A stretch of 5,449 nt of DNA from Gammaproteobacteria bacterium (lineage in GTDB: Bacteria > Pseudomonadota > Gammaproteobacteria > DRLM01). The notes beneath the pieces are model-generated. The model made no database searches. It saw only the letters and a program-made list of their open reading frames with translations, and had not been told where the DNA came from. How positions within the stretch are numbered: position 1 is the first letter of the stretch; each line of letters opens with the position of its first letter. Below are positions 1 to 5,325 of the stretch, piece after piece. A program made the position numbers and the translations under genes. The DNA is taken from contig WFXX01000080.1 in NCBI GenBank assembly GCA_015490395.1, positions 1 through 5,449 on the forward strand, given 5' to 3'.

Positions 1-19
1 AGATGTGTATAAGAGACAG
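1..19 (+). other. Sequencing adapter: Tn5/Nextera mosaic end
   Basis: The first 19 bases read AGATGTGTATAAGAGACAG, which is exactly the 19-bp hyperactive Tn5 mosaic end used in transposase-based library preparation. It sits flush at base 1, and the following bases have the GC-rich composition of the rest of the window. It should be treated as untrimmed adapter at a contig end and not as a genomic transposon. Any reading frame that begins in it is artificial. Confidence 0.96.
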
Positions 20-47
20 GATGGAGGGGGGGCGAGGGAGCCCCTCT

Positions 48-920
48 TCATCCGAAGGGCAGGAGGCCTCCGAGATCGGGCCCGGCGAGGAGCACCGCCC
101 ACCCGGCCCCGGCCAGGAAGGGGCCGAAGGGCAGGGGATGCCCCCGGCGCAGCCTGCCGGCGGCCATCAGGAGCAGGCCGGCGAGGGCTCCCAGCACGGA
201 GGAGGCCAGGATCACCGCCGGCAGCCCCTGCCAGCCCAGCCAGGCCCCCAGGGCGGCGAGCAGCTTGAAGTCACCGTGGCCCATGCCCTCCCGGCCGGTG
301 ACCCAGCGGTGCAGGACGTAGATGCTCCAGAGGCTGAGGTAGCCGGCCGCCGCGCCCAGGATGGCCGCCTCCGGCGGCGCGAACCAGCCCGGCAGGCTGG
401 CCAGGAGCCCGCCCCAGAGCAGGAGATAGGTGAGCTCGTCGGGCAGGATCTGATGCTCCAGGTCGATGAGAGCCAGCGCCAGCAGGCCCCAGGTAAGCAG
501 CAGGGCGGCGGCGGTGGGCCAGGCGAGGCCGAGACGCCAGCAGACCGCGGCGCTCAGGGCCGCAGTCAGGAGCTCCACCAGGGGATAGCGGGGCGAGATG
601 GACCCACCGCAGGCCCGGCAGCGCCCCCACAGCAGGAGATAGCTCAGGACGGGAATATTCTCCCAGGCCCGCAGCCGGTGGCCGCAGCGGGGGCAGTGGG
701 AGGGAGGGGCGATCAGGTCGTAGCGTCCCGTCTCCTCCTCGCCAACCGGTGGCCCCAGGCCCAGCAGCTCCCGGCAATCGGCCCGCCAGCGTCGCTCCAG
801 CATGCGGGGCAGGCGGTGGGCGACCACGTTGAGGAAGCTGCCCGCCACGAGGCCGAGCAGGGCCCCCAGGACGGCCGTCCCGCCGGGCACGGCCGCCAGC
901 GCCTCCTGCGCCGCTTCCAA
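48..920 (-). CDS. pilD: PilD, type IV prepilin peptidase / N-methyltransferase
   Basis: This is a 290-residue polytopic inner-membrane aspartyl protease of the A24 (GXGD) family. It removes the short basic leader of type IV prepilins after Gly and methylates the exposed Phe. The N-terminal hydrophobic segment (about 15-33) ends in the family's GSFLNV motif. The cytoplasmic domain holds a zinc-type CPRC (76-79) and CRAC (101-104) pair. The catalytic aspartates are probably D153 (IDLEHQILPD) and D217 (GMGHGDFK); their spacing of 64 equals that of the known pair in Pseudomonas PilD. Several further membrane helices cover about 115-255. The start is a TTG: a GGAGG sits 7 nt upstream (928-932), and the resulting N-terminus has normal family length. 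It lies 28 nt after pilC, is probably co-transcribed with it, and would process both pilins here. The gene is complete; its stop is only about 28 bases from the adapter-terminated contig end. Confidence 0.97.
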   Translation of the reverse strand: MEAAQEALAAVPGGTAVLGALLGLVAGSFLNVVAHRLPRMLERRWRADCRELLGLGPPVGEEETGRYDLIAPPSHCPRCGHRLRAWENIPVLSYLLLWGRCRACGGSISPRYPLVELLTAALSAAVCWRLGLAWPTAAALLLTWGLLALALIDLEHQILPDELTYLLLWGGLLASLPGWFAPPEAAILGAAAGYLSLWSIYVLHRWVTGREGMGHGDFKLLAALGAWLGWQGLPAVILASSVLGALAGLLLMAAGRLRRGHPLPFGPFLAGAGWAVLLAGPDLGGLLPFG

Positions 921-927
921 GGGGCCG

Positions 928-932
928 CCTCC
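928..932 (-). promoter_or_regulatory. Ribosome binding site that fixes the TTG start of pilD
   Basis: GGAGG on the minus strand is 7 nt from the TTG at 918-920. No ATG or GTG in frame is better placed upstream, and the next downstream candidate (a GTG at codon 11) would cut into the sequence before the first membrane helix. This supports TTG as the start codon. Confidence 0.75.
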
Positions 933-948
933 GAGCAGGCTGCCCGCC

Positions 949-2169
949 TCAGACCACCTCGCCCATCTTGAAGATGGGCAGGTACATGGCCACTACCAGG
1001 CCGCCGATGAGGATGCCCAGGATGGCCATGATGACGGGCTCGAGCAGGCTGCTCAGCCCATCCACGGCGTTGTCCACCTCCTCCTCGTAGAAGTCGGCCA
1101 CCTTGGCCAGCATGGCGTCCAGGGAGCCGGACTCCTCGCCGATGGCCACCATCTGCACCACCATGTTGGGGAACAGCCCCGACTGGCGCATGGCCTGCTG
1201 CAGGGCCACCCCGGTGGCCACCTCGTCGCGCATGCGCAGGATGGCCTGGGTGAAGACCACGTTGCCGGCGGCCGCCGCCACGGTGGTCATGGCCTCCACC
1301 AGGGGCACGCCGGCGGCGAACATGGTCGAGAGGGTGCGGGCGTAGCGGGCGATGGTGGCCTTGCGCACGATGGGGCCGATCACCGGCAGCTGGAGCAGCA
1401 GCCGGTCCAGGAAGTGGTTGAAGGCCTTGGAGCGCCGCTTGGCCTGCACCAGCAGCCAGATCGCGATCCCGAGCCCGCCCAGGATGGCCCACCAGTAGGC
1501 CTGGACGAACTCGGACATGCGGATGACCATCAGGGTCAGGGCGGGCAGGTCCGCGCCGAAGCTCTCGAACAGGGCCTGGAACTGGGGCACCACCCAGTAG
1601 AGGAGGATTCCGGTGACCACGAAGGCCGCGGCGATCACCGCCGTGGGATAGAACATGGCCTTCTTGATCTTGCCCTTGATGGCCTCCACCTTCTCCTTGT
1701 AGAGGGCGATCTTGTGCAGCAGGGTCTCTAGGATTCCGGCCTGCTCGCCGGCGCGGATCAGGTTGCAGTAGAGCTCGTCGAAGTGCCGGGGATGCTTGGC
1801 CAGGGCCTCCGAGAGGGCGCTGCCGCCCTCGACGTCGGCCTTGATGGTCATGATCAGCTCCTGCATGGCCGGGTTGTCGTGGCCGCGGCCGATGATCTCG
1901 AAGGCCTGCACCAAGGGCACGCCAGCGCTCATCATGGTGGCGAGCTGCCGGCTGAAGACGGCGATGTCCTTGGGCGTGATCTTCTTGCGCGAGCTGAACA
2001 GGGGCTTGGGCTTGCGACGTACCCGGATGGGGTTGATGCCCTGGCGCCGGAGCTCGGCCTTGACCAAGGCCACGCTGGTGCCGCGGGTCTCGCCCTTGGT
2101 GCGCACCCCGCGCCGATCCACGCCCTCCCAGAGGAAGGTCTCCTGCTTGACGGCCTTCTGCTGCGCCAT
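949..2169 (-). CDS. pilC: PilC, type IV pilus inner-membrane platform protein
   Basis: This 406-residue protein of the GspF/PilC family is the inner-membrane platform on which the PilB and PilT ATPases act to extend and retract the pilus. After a cytoplasmic N-terminal region (the first about 65 residues, with basic RRKPKP at 51-56) there are two tandem T2SSF domains. The first covers about 68-192, with the SAGVPLVQA and GEQAG (141-145) motifs; the second covers about 270-393, with the matching AAGVPLVEA and GEESG (354-358). Membrane helices are visible at about 173-194, 225-241 and 378-397. Length is typical for the family. The ATG is 10 nt after the pilB stop, and a TGAGGG that includes the pilB stop codon serves as ribosome binding site 7 nt upstream, so translation is probably coupled to pilB. 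No defect is seen. Confidence 0.98.
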   Translation of the reverse strand: MAQQKAVKQETFLWEGVDRRGVRTKGETRGTSVALVKAELRRQGINPIRVRRKPKPLFSSRKKITPKDIAVFSRQLATMMSAGVPLVQAFEIIGRGHDNPAMQELIMTIKADVEGGSALSEALAKHPRHFDELYCNLIRAGEQAGILETLLHKIALYKEKVEAIKGKIKKAMFYPTAVIAAAFVVTGILLYWVVPQFQALFESFGADLPALTLMVIRMSEFVQAYWWAILGGLGIAIWLLVQAKRRSKAFNHFLDRLLLQLPVIGPIVRKATIARYARTLSTMFAAGVPLVEAMTTVAAAAGNVVFTQAILRMRDEVATGVALQQAMRQSGLFPNMVVQMVAIGEESGSLDAMLAKVADFYEEEVDNAVDGLSSLLEPVIMAILGILIGGLVVAMYLPIFKMGEVV

Positions 2170-2176
2170 GATGCAA

Positions 2177-2182
2177 CCCTCA
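2177..2182 (-). promoter_or_regulatory. pilC ribosome binding site overlapping the pilB stop
   Basis: TGAGGG on the minus strand combines the pilB stop codon TGA with a Shine-Dalgarno-like GAGGG, 7 nt before the pilC ATG (2167-2169). Such an overlap favours reinitiation by ribosomes finishing pilB, which would hold the two products in proportion. Confidence 0.7.
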
Positions 2183-3892
2183 GGCGGTAATGACGCGGTT
2201 CAGCTCCTCGAGGCTGGTGATCCCCGCGCGCACCTTTTTTAACCCGGAGGCCCGCAGGTCGGCAACGCCCTCTGCCCGGGCCTGCTCGGCCAAGGCCAGG
2301 GCCCCCTTGCCCTCCAGGATCAGCCGCTGCATGGCCTCGGAGACGGGCATCACCTGGTAGATGCCCGTGCGGCCCTTGTAGCCCCCGTTGCACTGGTCGC
2401 AGCCCACCGCCCGGTAGAGCTCCAGCCCCACCAGCTCCTCCTCGGCGAAGCCCGCCTGCAGCAGGGCCTCCGGGGGGAGCTCCGCCGGGGCCTTGCAATG
2501 CTCGCAGAGCCGGCGGGCCAGACGCTGGGCCACCACCAGGGAGACCGAGGCGGCGATGGCGAAGGGGGGCAGGCCCATGTCAGCCAGACGGGTCACGGCT
2601 TGCGGGGCGTCGTTGGTGTGCAGGGTGGAGAAGACCAGGTGCCCGGTCTGGGCGGCCTTGATGGCGATCTCGGCCGTCTCCAGGTCCCGGATCTCGCCCA
2701 CCATGATCACGTCTGGGTCCTGCCGCAGGAAGGCCCGCAGGGCGGAGGCGAAGGTCAGGCCCGCCTTGGGGTTGATGTTCACCTGGTTGATGCCGGGCAC
2801 GTTGATCTCCACCGGGTCCTCCACCGTGGAGATGTTGCGGCTCGGGTCGTTGAGCAGGTGCAGGCAGCTGTAGAGGGTCACCGTCTTGCCGGAGCCCGTG
2901 GGCCCGGTGACCAGCACCATGCCGTAGGGCAGGCGCACCGCCCGCAGCAGGGCCTCCTTCTGCGCCTCCTCCAGCCCCAGCTGGTCGATGTCCAGCTGGG
3001 CGCGGCTGCCGTCGAGCAGGCGCAGCACCACCTTCTCGCCGTGCACCGTGGGGCAGGTGTTGACCCGGAAATCGATCTGGTTGCTGCGCGAGAGCCGCAT
3101 GCGGATGCGCCCGTCCTGGGGTAGGCGGCGCTCGGAGATGTCCAGGTGCGCCATCACCTTGAGGCGGGCCACGATCTTGGGAGCCAGGGAGGCAGGGGGG
3201 TTGGCCACCTCCCGGAGCAGCCCGTCCAAGCGGAAGCGCACCCGGAAGCGGCCCTCGTAGGGCTCGAAATGGATGTCGGAGGCGCCGCGGTTGACCGCAT
3301 CCAGCAGGAGCTTGTTCACGAAGCGGACGACGGGGGTGTCGTCCACCTCCAGGTCCGTGCCCGCCGGGGCAGCCTCCTCGTCCTCGGCGGAGACCTCCAG
3401 GTCGTCCAGGGCCGCATCGTCCAAGCCGGTCAGGCCCGTCTCCTCCCCTTCCAGGGACTGCTCGATGATGCGGGCCAGCTGGTCCTGGGCGGCGACCACC
3501 GCCTCGGCGGCGAGCCCCGACTGGAACTTGATCTCGTCCAGGGCCTCGATGTTGGCCGGGTCGGCCACCGCCACGAAGAGCCGGTGGCCGCGGCGGAACA
3601 CGGGCAGGGCCTGGTGCTTGCGGATGAGCCGCTCCTCCACCAGGCCCACGATCTCCCGGGGCAGCTCCAGGGCCTCCAGGTCCAACACCGGCAGCCCGAA
3701 GCCTCGGGCGGCGGCCAGGGCCACCTCCGCGGGCCGCGCCAGCCCCTGCGCCGCCACCTGGCTCACGAAGGGCCGCTTCTCCCGGGCTGCGGCCTCCAGG
3801 GCTTGACGGGCCTGGTCCTCGGACAGCAGGCCCTCCTGGACCAGGCAGCGGGCCAGGCCCGTGAGCCGTGTGGCGGTGTCGGTGCTGACCAT
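2180..3892 (-). CDS. pilB: PilB, type IV pilus extension ATPase
   Basis: This is a 570-residue hexameric secretion ATPase of the GspE/PilB family, cytoplasmic and docked on PilC, which powers pilus polymerisation. The N-terminal T2SSE_N/MshEN-like domain (about 5-150) is followed by an acidic linker (about 148-184) and the N2 and RecA-like domains. Motifs visible are Walker A GPTGSGKT (330-337), Asp box STVEDPVE (355-362), Walker B with catalytic Glu DPDVIMVGE (392-400), and His box TGHLVFSTLHTND (416-428). A zinc-type CEHC (463-466) plus CDQC (498-501) distinguishes PilB/GspE from the retraction ATPase PilT. Length is normal for PilB. The ATG follows a GAGGGGG 8 nt upstream, and that site is part of a small GC hairpin. 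The N-terminal motif is degenerate compared with c-di-GMP-binding MshEN domains, so ligand binding cannot be claimed. Near the C-terminus the codons TTA AAA AAG form an in-frame slippery heptamer, unlike the AAG used at the other lysines I checked. Confidence 0.98.
   Translation of the reverse strand: MVSTDTATRLTGLARCLVQEGLLSEDQARQALEAAAREKRPFVSQVAAQGLARPAEVALAAARGFGLPVLDLEALELPREIVGLVEERLIRKHQALPVFRRGHRLFVAVADPANIEALDEIKFQSGLAAEAVVAAQDQLARIIEQSLEGEETGLTGLDDAALDDLEVSAEDEEAAPAGTDLEVDDTPVVRFVNKLLLDAVNRGASDIHFEPYEGRFRVRFRLDGLLREVANPPASLAPKIVARLKVMAHLDISERRLPQDGRIRMRLSRSNQIDFRVNTCPTVHGEKVVLRLLDGSRAQLDIDQLGLEEAQKEALLRAVRLPYGMVLVTGPTGSGKTVTLYSCLHLLNDPSRNISTVEDPVEINVPGINQVNINPKAGLTFASALRAFLRQDPDVIMVGEIRDLETAEIAIKAAQTGHLVFSTLHTNDAPQAVTRLADMGLPPFAIAASVSLVVAQRLARRLCEHCKAPAELPPEALLQAGFAEEELVGLELYRAVGCDQCNGGYKGRTGIYQVMPVSEAMQRLILEGKGALALAEQARAEGVADLRASGLKKVRAGITSLEELNRVITA
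2234..2240 (-). other. In-frame slippery heptamer A AAA AAG in pilB
   Basis: Codons 551-553 of pilB (Leu-Lys-Lys) read TTA AAA AAG, which places the heptamer A AAA AAG in the exact register needed for -1 tandem slippage, as in dnaX of E. coli. A G-rich stretch follows, and a possible CGCGG/CCGCG pairing starts about 5 nt downstream, but its loop is long and there is no clear upstream Shine-Dalgarno stimulator. The -1 frame stays open through the pilB stop to about position 1932. Whether slippage occurs is unknown; the Leu-Lys-Lys residues themselves look like a normal part of the PilB C-terminus. Confidence 0.35.
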
Positions 3893-3905
3893 GGGGGCGT
3901 CCCCC
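3893..3905 (-). promoter_or_regulatory. Hairpin sequestering the pilB ribosome binding site
   Basis: On the minus strand GGGGG-ACG-CCCCC forms a perfect 5-bp all-GC stem with a 3-nt loop, immediately before the pilB ATG (3890-3892). The G arm belongs to the Shine-Dalgarno GAGGGGG (3901-3907). In RNA this stem would hide the ribosome binding site, which could lower PilB synthesis unless a ribosome or another factor opens it. In such GC-rich DNA it could also be chance. Confidence 0.45.
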
Positions 3906-3919
3906 TCGGATGACGGGAT

Positions 3920-3945
3920 GCCGCTCCTAGGCTATCGGCCGCTCC
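3920..3945 (-). repeat. Short direct repeat in the pilin-pilB spacer
   Basis: The octamer GGAGCGGC (minus strand) occurs at 3938-3945 and again at 3920-3927, with an 18-base period, in the 84-bp spacer before pilB. No recognisable promoter hexamers accompany it. It could be a regulatory motif or a chance GC-rich repeat. Confidence 0.3.
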
Positions 3946-3960
3946 CGGGGCGGATTTAGC

Positions 3961-3975
3961 CGCCGGGGGCCGGCG
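3961..3975 (-). terminator. Short hairpin right after the second pilin stop
   Basis: A 6-bp stem CGCCGG/CCGGCG with a 3-nt GC loop begins one base past the stop codon of the second pilin gene. There is no T-run behind it, so it is unlikely to be a full intrinsic terminator. It may serve as an mRNA-stabilising or attenuating hairpin between the pilin and pilB. Confidence 0.3.
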
Positions 3976-3976
3976 C

Positions 3977-4426
3977 TCAGCGGCAGATGTCGGGCAGGTA
4001 GCGCGTCGGCAGGGTGCTGCCGCCGGCGTCGCAGCGCCAGGTCATGCCGGTGCCGGCCCCCCCGGTGGCCACCAGGCGCAGGGTGTCTCCCGCGCTCATG
4101 CCCCCGGCGCCGTCCAGGTCCTTGAAGGCGATGTCCACCTGGGCCTGCTTCTGGTCCAGCTGCTGGTAGGTGAAGGCCTGGGCGTAGTCGCCGGTGAAGG
4201 CGGGCATCAGGGCCTGGCCCGTGGCCGTGTCCGGCATCCCCCCCAGGACCAGGTACTGCTCGGCCAGCGCCGTCTTGGAGCCGGTCAGCAGGTTGAGGGC
4301 CTCGGCGACCTTGGCCCGCACCATGTAGGTCTGGTAGGCCGGCACGGCGATGGCCGCCAGGATCGCCGCGATGGCCAGGGCGATGAGAAGCTCGATGAGG
4401 CTGAAGCCTCGCGCCCGACCCCGCAT
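3977..4426 (-). CDS. Second type IV pilin, divergent PilA paralogue
   Basis: This is a 149-residue prepilin. The leader MRGRARG is followed by the class III processing site and N-helix FSLIELLIALAIAAILAAIA, with Gly at -1, Phe at +1 and Glu at +5; the mature protein would be 142 residues. The C-terminal disulfide loop is formed by C132 and C148 and ends LPDICR, matching the LPSSCR end of the neighbouring pilA, so the pair probably arose by tandem duplication. Between the helix and the loop the two proteins share little. G14 of the mature helix, present in PilA, is Ala here; P22 is kept. The ATG is chosen because GGGAGG lies 8 nt upstream (4435-4440) and gives a normal leader. It is downstream of the hairpin that follows pilA, so expression is probably lower. 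It could be a minor subunit, a competence pilin (ComP-like) or an alternative major pilin; sequence alone does not decide. Confidence 0.93.
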   Translation of the reverse strand: MRGRARGFSLIELLIALAIAAILAAIAVPAYQTYMVRAKVAEALNLLTGSKTALAEQYLVLGGMPDTATGQALMPAFTGDYAQAFTYQQLDQKQAQVDIAFKDLDGAGGMSAGDTLRLVATGGAGTGMTWRCDAGGSTLPTRYLPDICR

Positions 4427-4471
4427 CGTCGCCGCCTCCCCTCGTTCAGGGCCCGTCACCCCGGACACCTT

Positions 4472-4488
4472 AACCGGTTTCCAGGAAA
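4472..4488. repeat. AT-richer palindromes between the two pilin genes
   Basis: Two small palindromes lie side by side in an AT-richer island: AACCGGTT (4472-4479), and TTTCC-A-GGAAA (4478-4488), which overlaps it by two bases. They lie between the post-pilA hairpin and the ribosome binding site of the second pilin, where a promoter or operator for that gene would sit. No clear -35/-10 or -24/-12 pair is visible. Confidence 0.3.
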
Positions 4489-4489
4489 G

Positions 4490-4515
4490 GCGTGCCCCCC
4501 TTTCGGGGGGCACGC
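4490..4515 (-). terminator. Strong hairpin after pilA, terminator or attenuator
   Basis: Minus-strand GCGTGCCCCCC pairs perfectly with GGGGGGCACGC over 11 bp, closed by a GAAA tetraloop of the GNRA type. It starts about 24 nt past the pilA stop. The tail is only CTTTCC, a short U tract, so termination is probably partial. The likely effect is abundant, stable pilA mRNA with reduced read-through into the second pilin and pilBCD. Confidence 0.8.
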
Positions 4516-4539
4516 GCCGTGGGATCGAGGCTCCCGCGA

Positions 4540-4965
<426 letters not shown>

Positions 4966-5092
4966 GGTCCTGCTCTCCTGTGCTCGGTCTCGGAAACTCG
5001 CTTCTGTGGCCTGGCGCCTGCCGGCCGCTGCGGCGCTCCGTCGCTGCGCCGCGCGCTCCCTGCTGGCCCGTGAGGCTGCGCCGGCGCCTGCC
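4966..5092 (-). promoter_or_regulatory. Predicted pilA 5' leader, about 127 nt, structured
   Basis: If the -12 element at 5103-5106 is used, transcription would start near 5092, leaving a leader of about 127 nt. Inside it a hairpin of 7 GC pairs (5030-5036 with 5046-5052, 9-nt loop) is visible. The decamer GGCAGGCGCC (minus strand) occurs twice, at 5083-5092 over the predicted start site and at 5013-5022, 70 bases apart. The ribosome binding site AGGAG (4975-4979) lies in the less structured last 30 nt. No known riboswitch is recognised, and no convincing small gene is seen. Confidence 0.4.
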
Positions 5093-5101
5093 CCCTCTGG
5101 A

Positions 5102-5118
5102 AGCAGCTTCCGTGCCAA
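5102..5118 (-). promoter_or_regulatory. Sigma-54 (-24/-12) promoter of pilA
   Basis: The minus strand reads TTGGCACGGAAGCTGCT. The -24 element TTGGCAC is perfect, the spacer is the required five bases (GGAAG), and the -12 element is CTGC against the consensus TTGC, one mismatch. It faces pilA and is the only match I found in the window. Sigma-54 transcription of pilA under the PilS-PilR pair is established in Pseudomonas, and the gene just upstream here encodes a PilR-like protein. The predicted start is near 5092. Confidence 0.85.
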
Positions 5119-5176
5119 CCCGCCCGGCGTTCCGGCCCTCCCCTGCGGATCCAGGCGGAACAAGGGCTTGGCGCGC

Positions 5177-5199
5177 GCCCGGGCCCTCCCTGCCCGGGC
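5177..5199. repeat. Duplicated GCCCGGGC palindrome upstream of the sigma-54 promoter
   Basis: The 8-bp palindrome GCCCGGGC occurs at 5177-5184 and at 5192-5199, separated by CCTCCCT. The copies are therefore both a direct repeat (15-base period) and arms of a possible stem. They lie about 85-107 bases upstream of the predicted pilA start, within the range of enhancer-type activator sites. The high GC content makes chance possible. Confidence 0.35.
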
Positions 5200-5233
5200 C
5201 GGCCGGCGGCGGGGTGCCCAGGATGGGCCGCGG

Positions 5234-5252
5234 GGTGACGGTCCTCGTCACC
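5234..5252. promoter_or_regulatory. Inverted repeat, candidate activator (PilR) site
   Basis: GGTGACG and CGTCACC form a perfect 7-bp inverted repeat with a 5-base centre (GTCCT), about 150 bases upstream of the predicted pilA start. A further half-site GGTCACC is at 5274-5280. Sigma-54 activators such as PilR bind as dimers to sites about 80-200 bases upstream, so position and symmetry fit; assignment to PilR is inferred. It lacks a T tract on either side, so it does not look like an intrinsic terminator. Confidence 0.45.
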
Positions 5253-5289
5253 TGCCCCTCGCCAGCGCGTAGTGGTCACCGAGTGCGGG

Positions 5290-5321
5290 AAAAGATAGCA
5301 GAGCCGCCCGCCCCGGGCAGC
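5290..5321 (-). terminator. Weak candidate terminator of the pilR-like gene
   Basis: Just past the stop of the PilR-like gene, GCTGCCC pairs with GGGCGGC (7 bp including one G-U pair) around a 5-nt loop (5303-5321). A TTTT follows 9 nt later (5290-5293). The distance to the T run is larger than usual, so the call is tentative. Confidence 0.4.
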
Positions 5322-5325
5322 CCTC

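Noticed and set aside
1..19. Genomic Tn5/IS50 end
   Set aside because: Only the synthetic 19-bp mosaic end is present, exactly at the sequence edge, with no transposase or IS50 sequence. Adapter carry-over explains it.
3..971. Long open frames on the plus strand across pilD, and similar plus-strand frames elsewhere
   Set aside because: They are antisense to well-supported pil genes, are rich in Gly, Gln, Arg and Ala as expected for GC-rich shadow frames, show no family motifs, and some begin inside the adapter.
3450..3880. MshEN-type c-di-GMP binding domain at the PilB N-terminus
   Set aside because: The domain family fits, but the RLG-type ligand motifs are degenerate (RLTGLARCL and no clear second copy), so c-di-GMP binding cannot be claimed from sequence.
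4474..4510. GGGCACG in the post-pilA hairpin as a second sigma-54 -24 element for the downstream pilin
   Set aside because: At the correct spacing the -12 position reads TCCT instead of TTGC, lacking the required GC, so it is not a credible sigma-54 promoter.
4966..5163. N-terminal extension of the pilA frame upstream of its ATG
   Set aside because: The extension crosses the predicted transcription start and -12 region and would put about 70 residues before a normal prepilin leader. The ATG at 4963-4965 has a good ribosome binding site.
5234..5252. Inverted repeat as an intrinsic terminator of pilR
   Set aside because: It has a 7-bp stem but no T tract on either strand, and lies about 75 bases past the stop. 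A regulatory dyad is the better reading.
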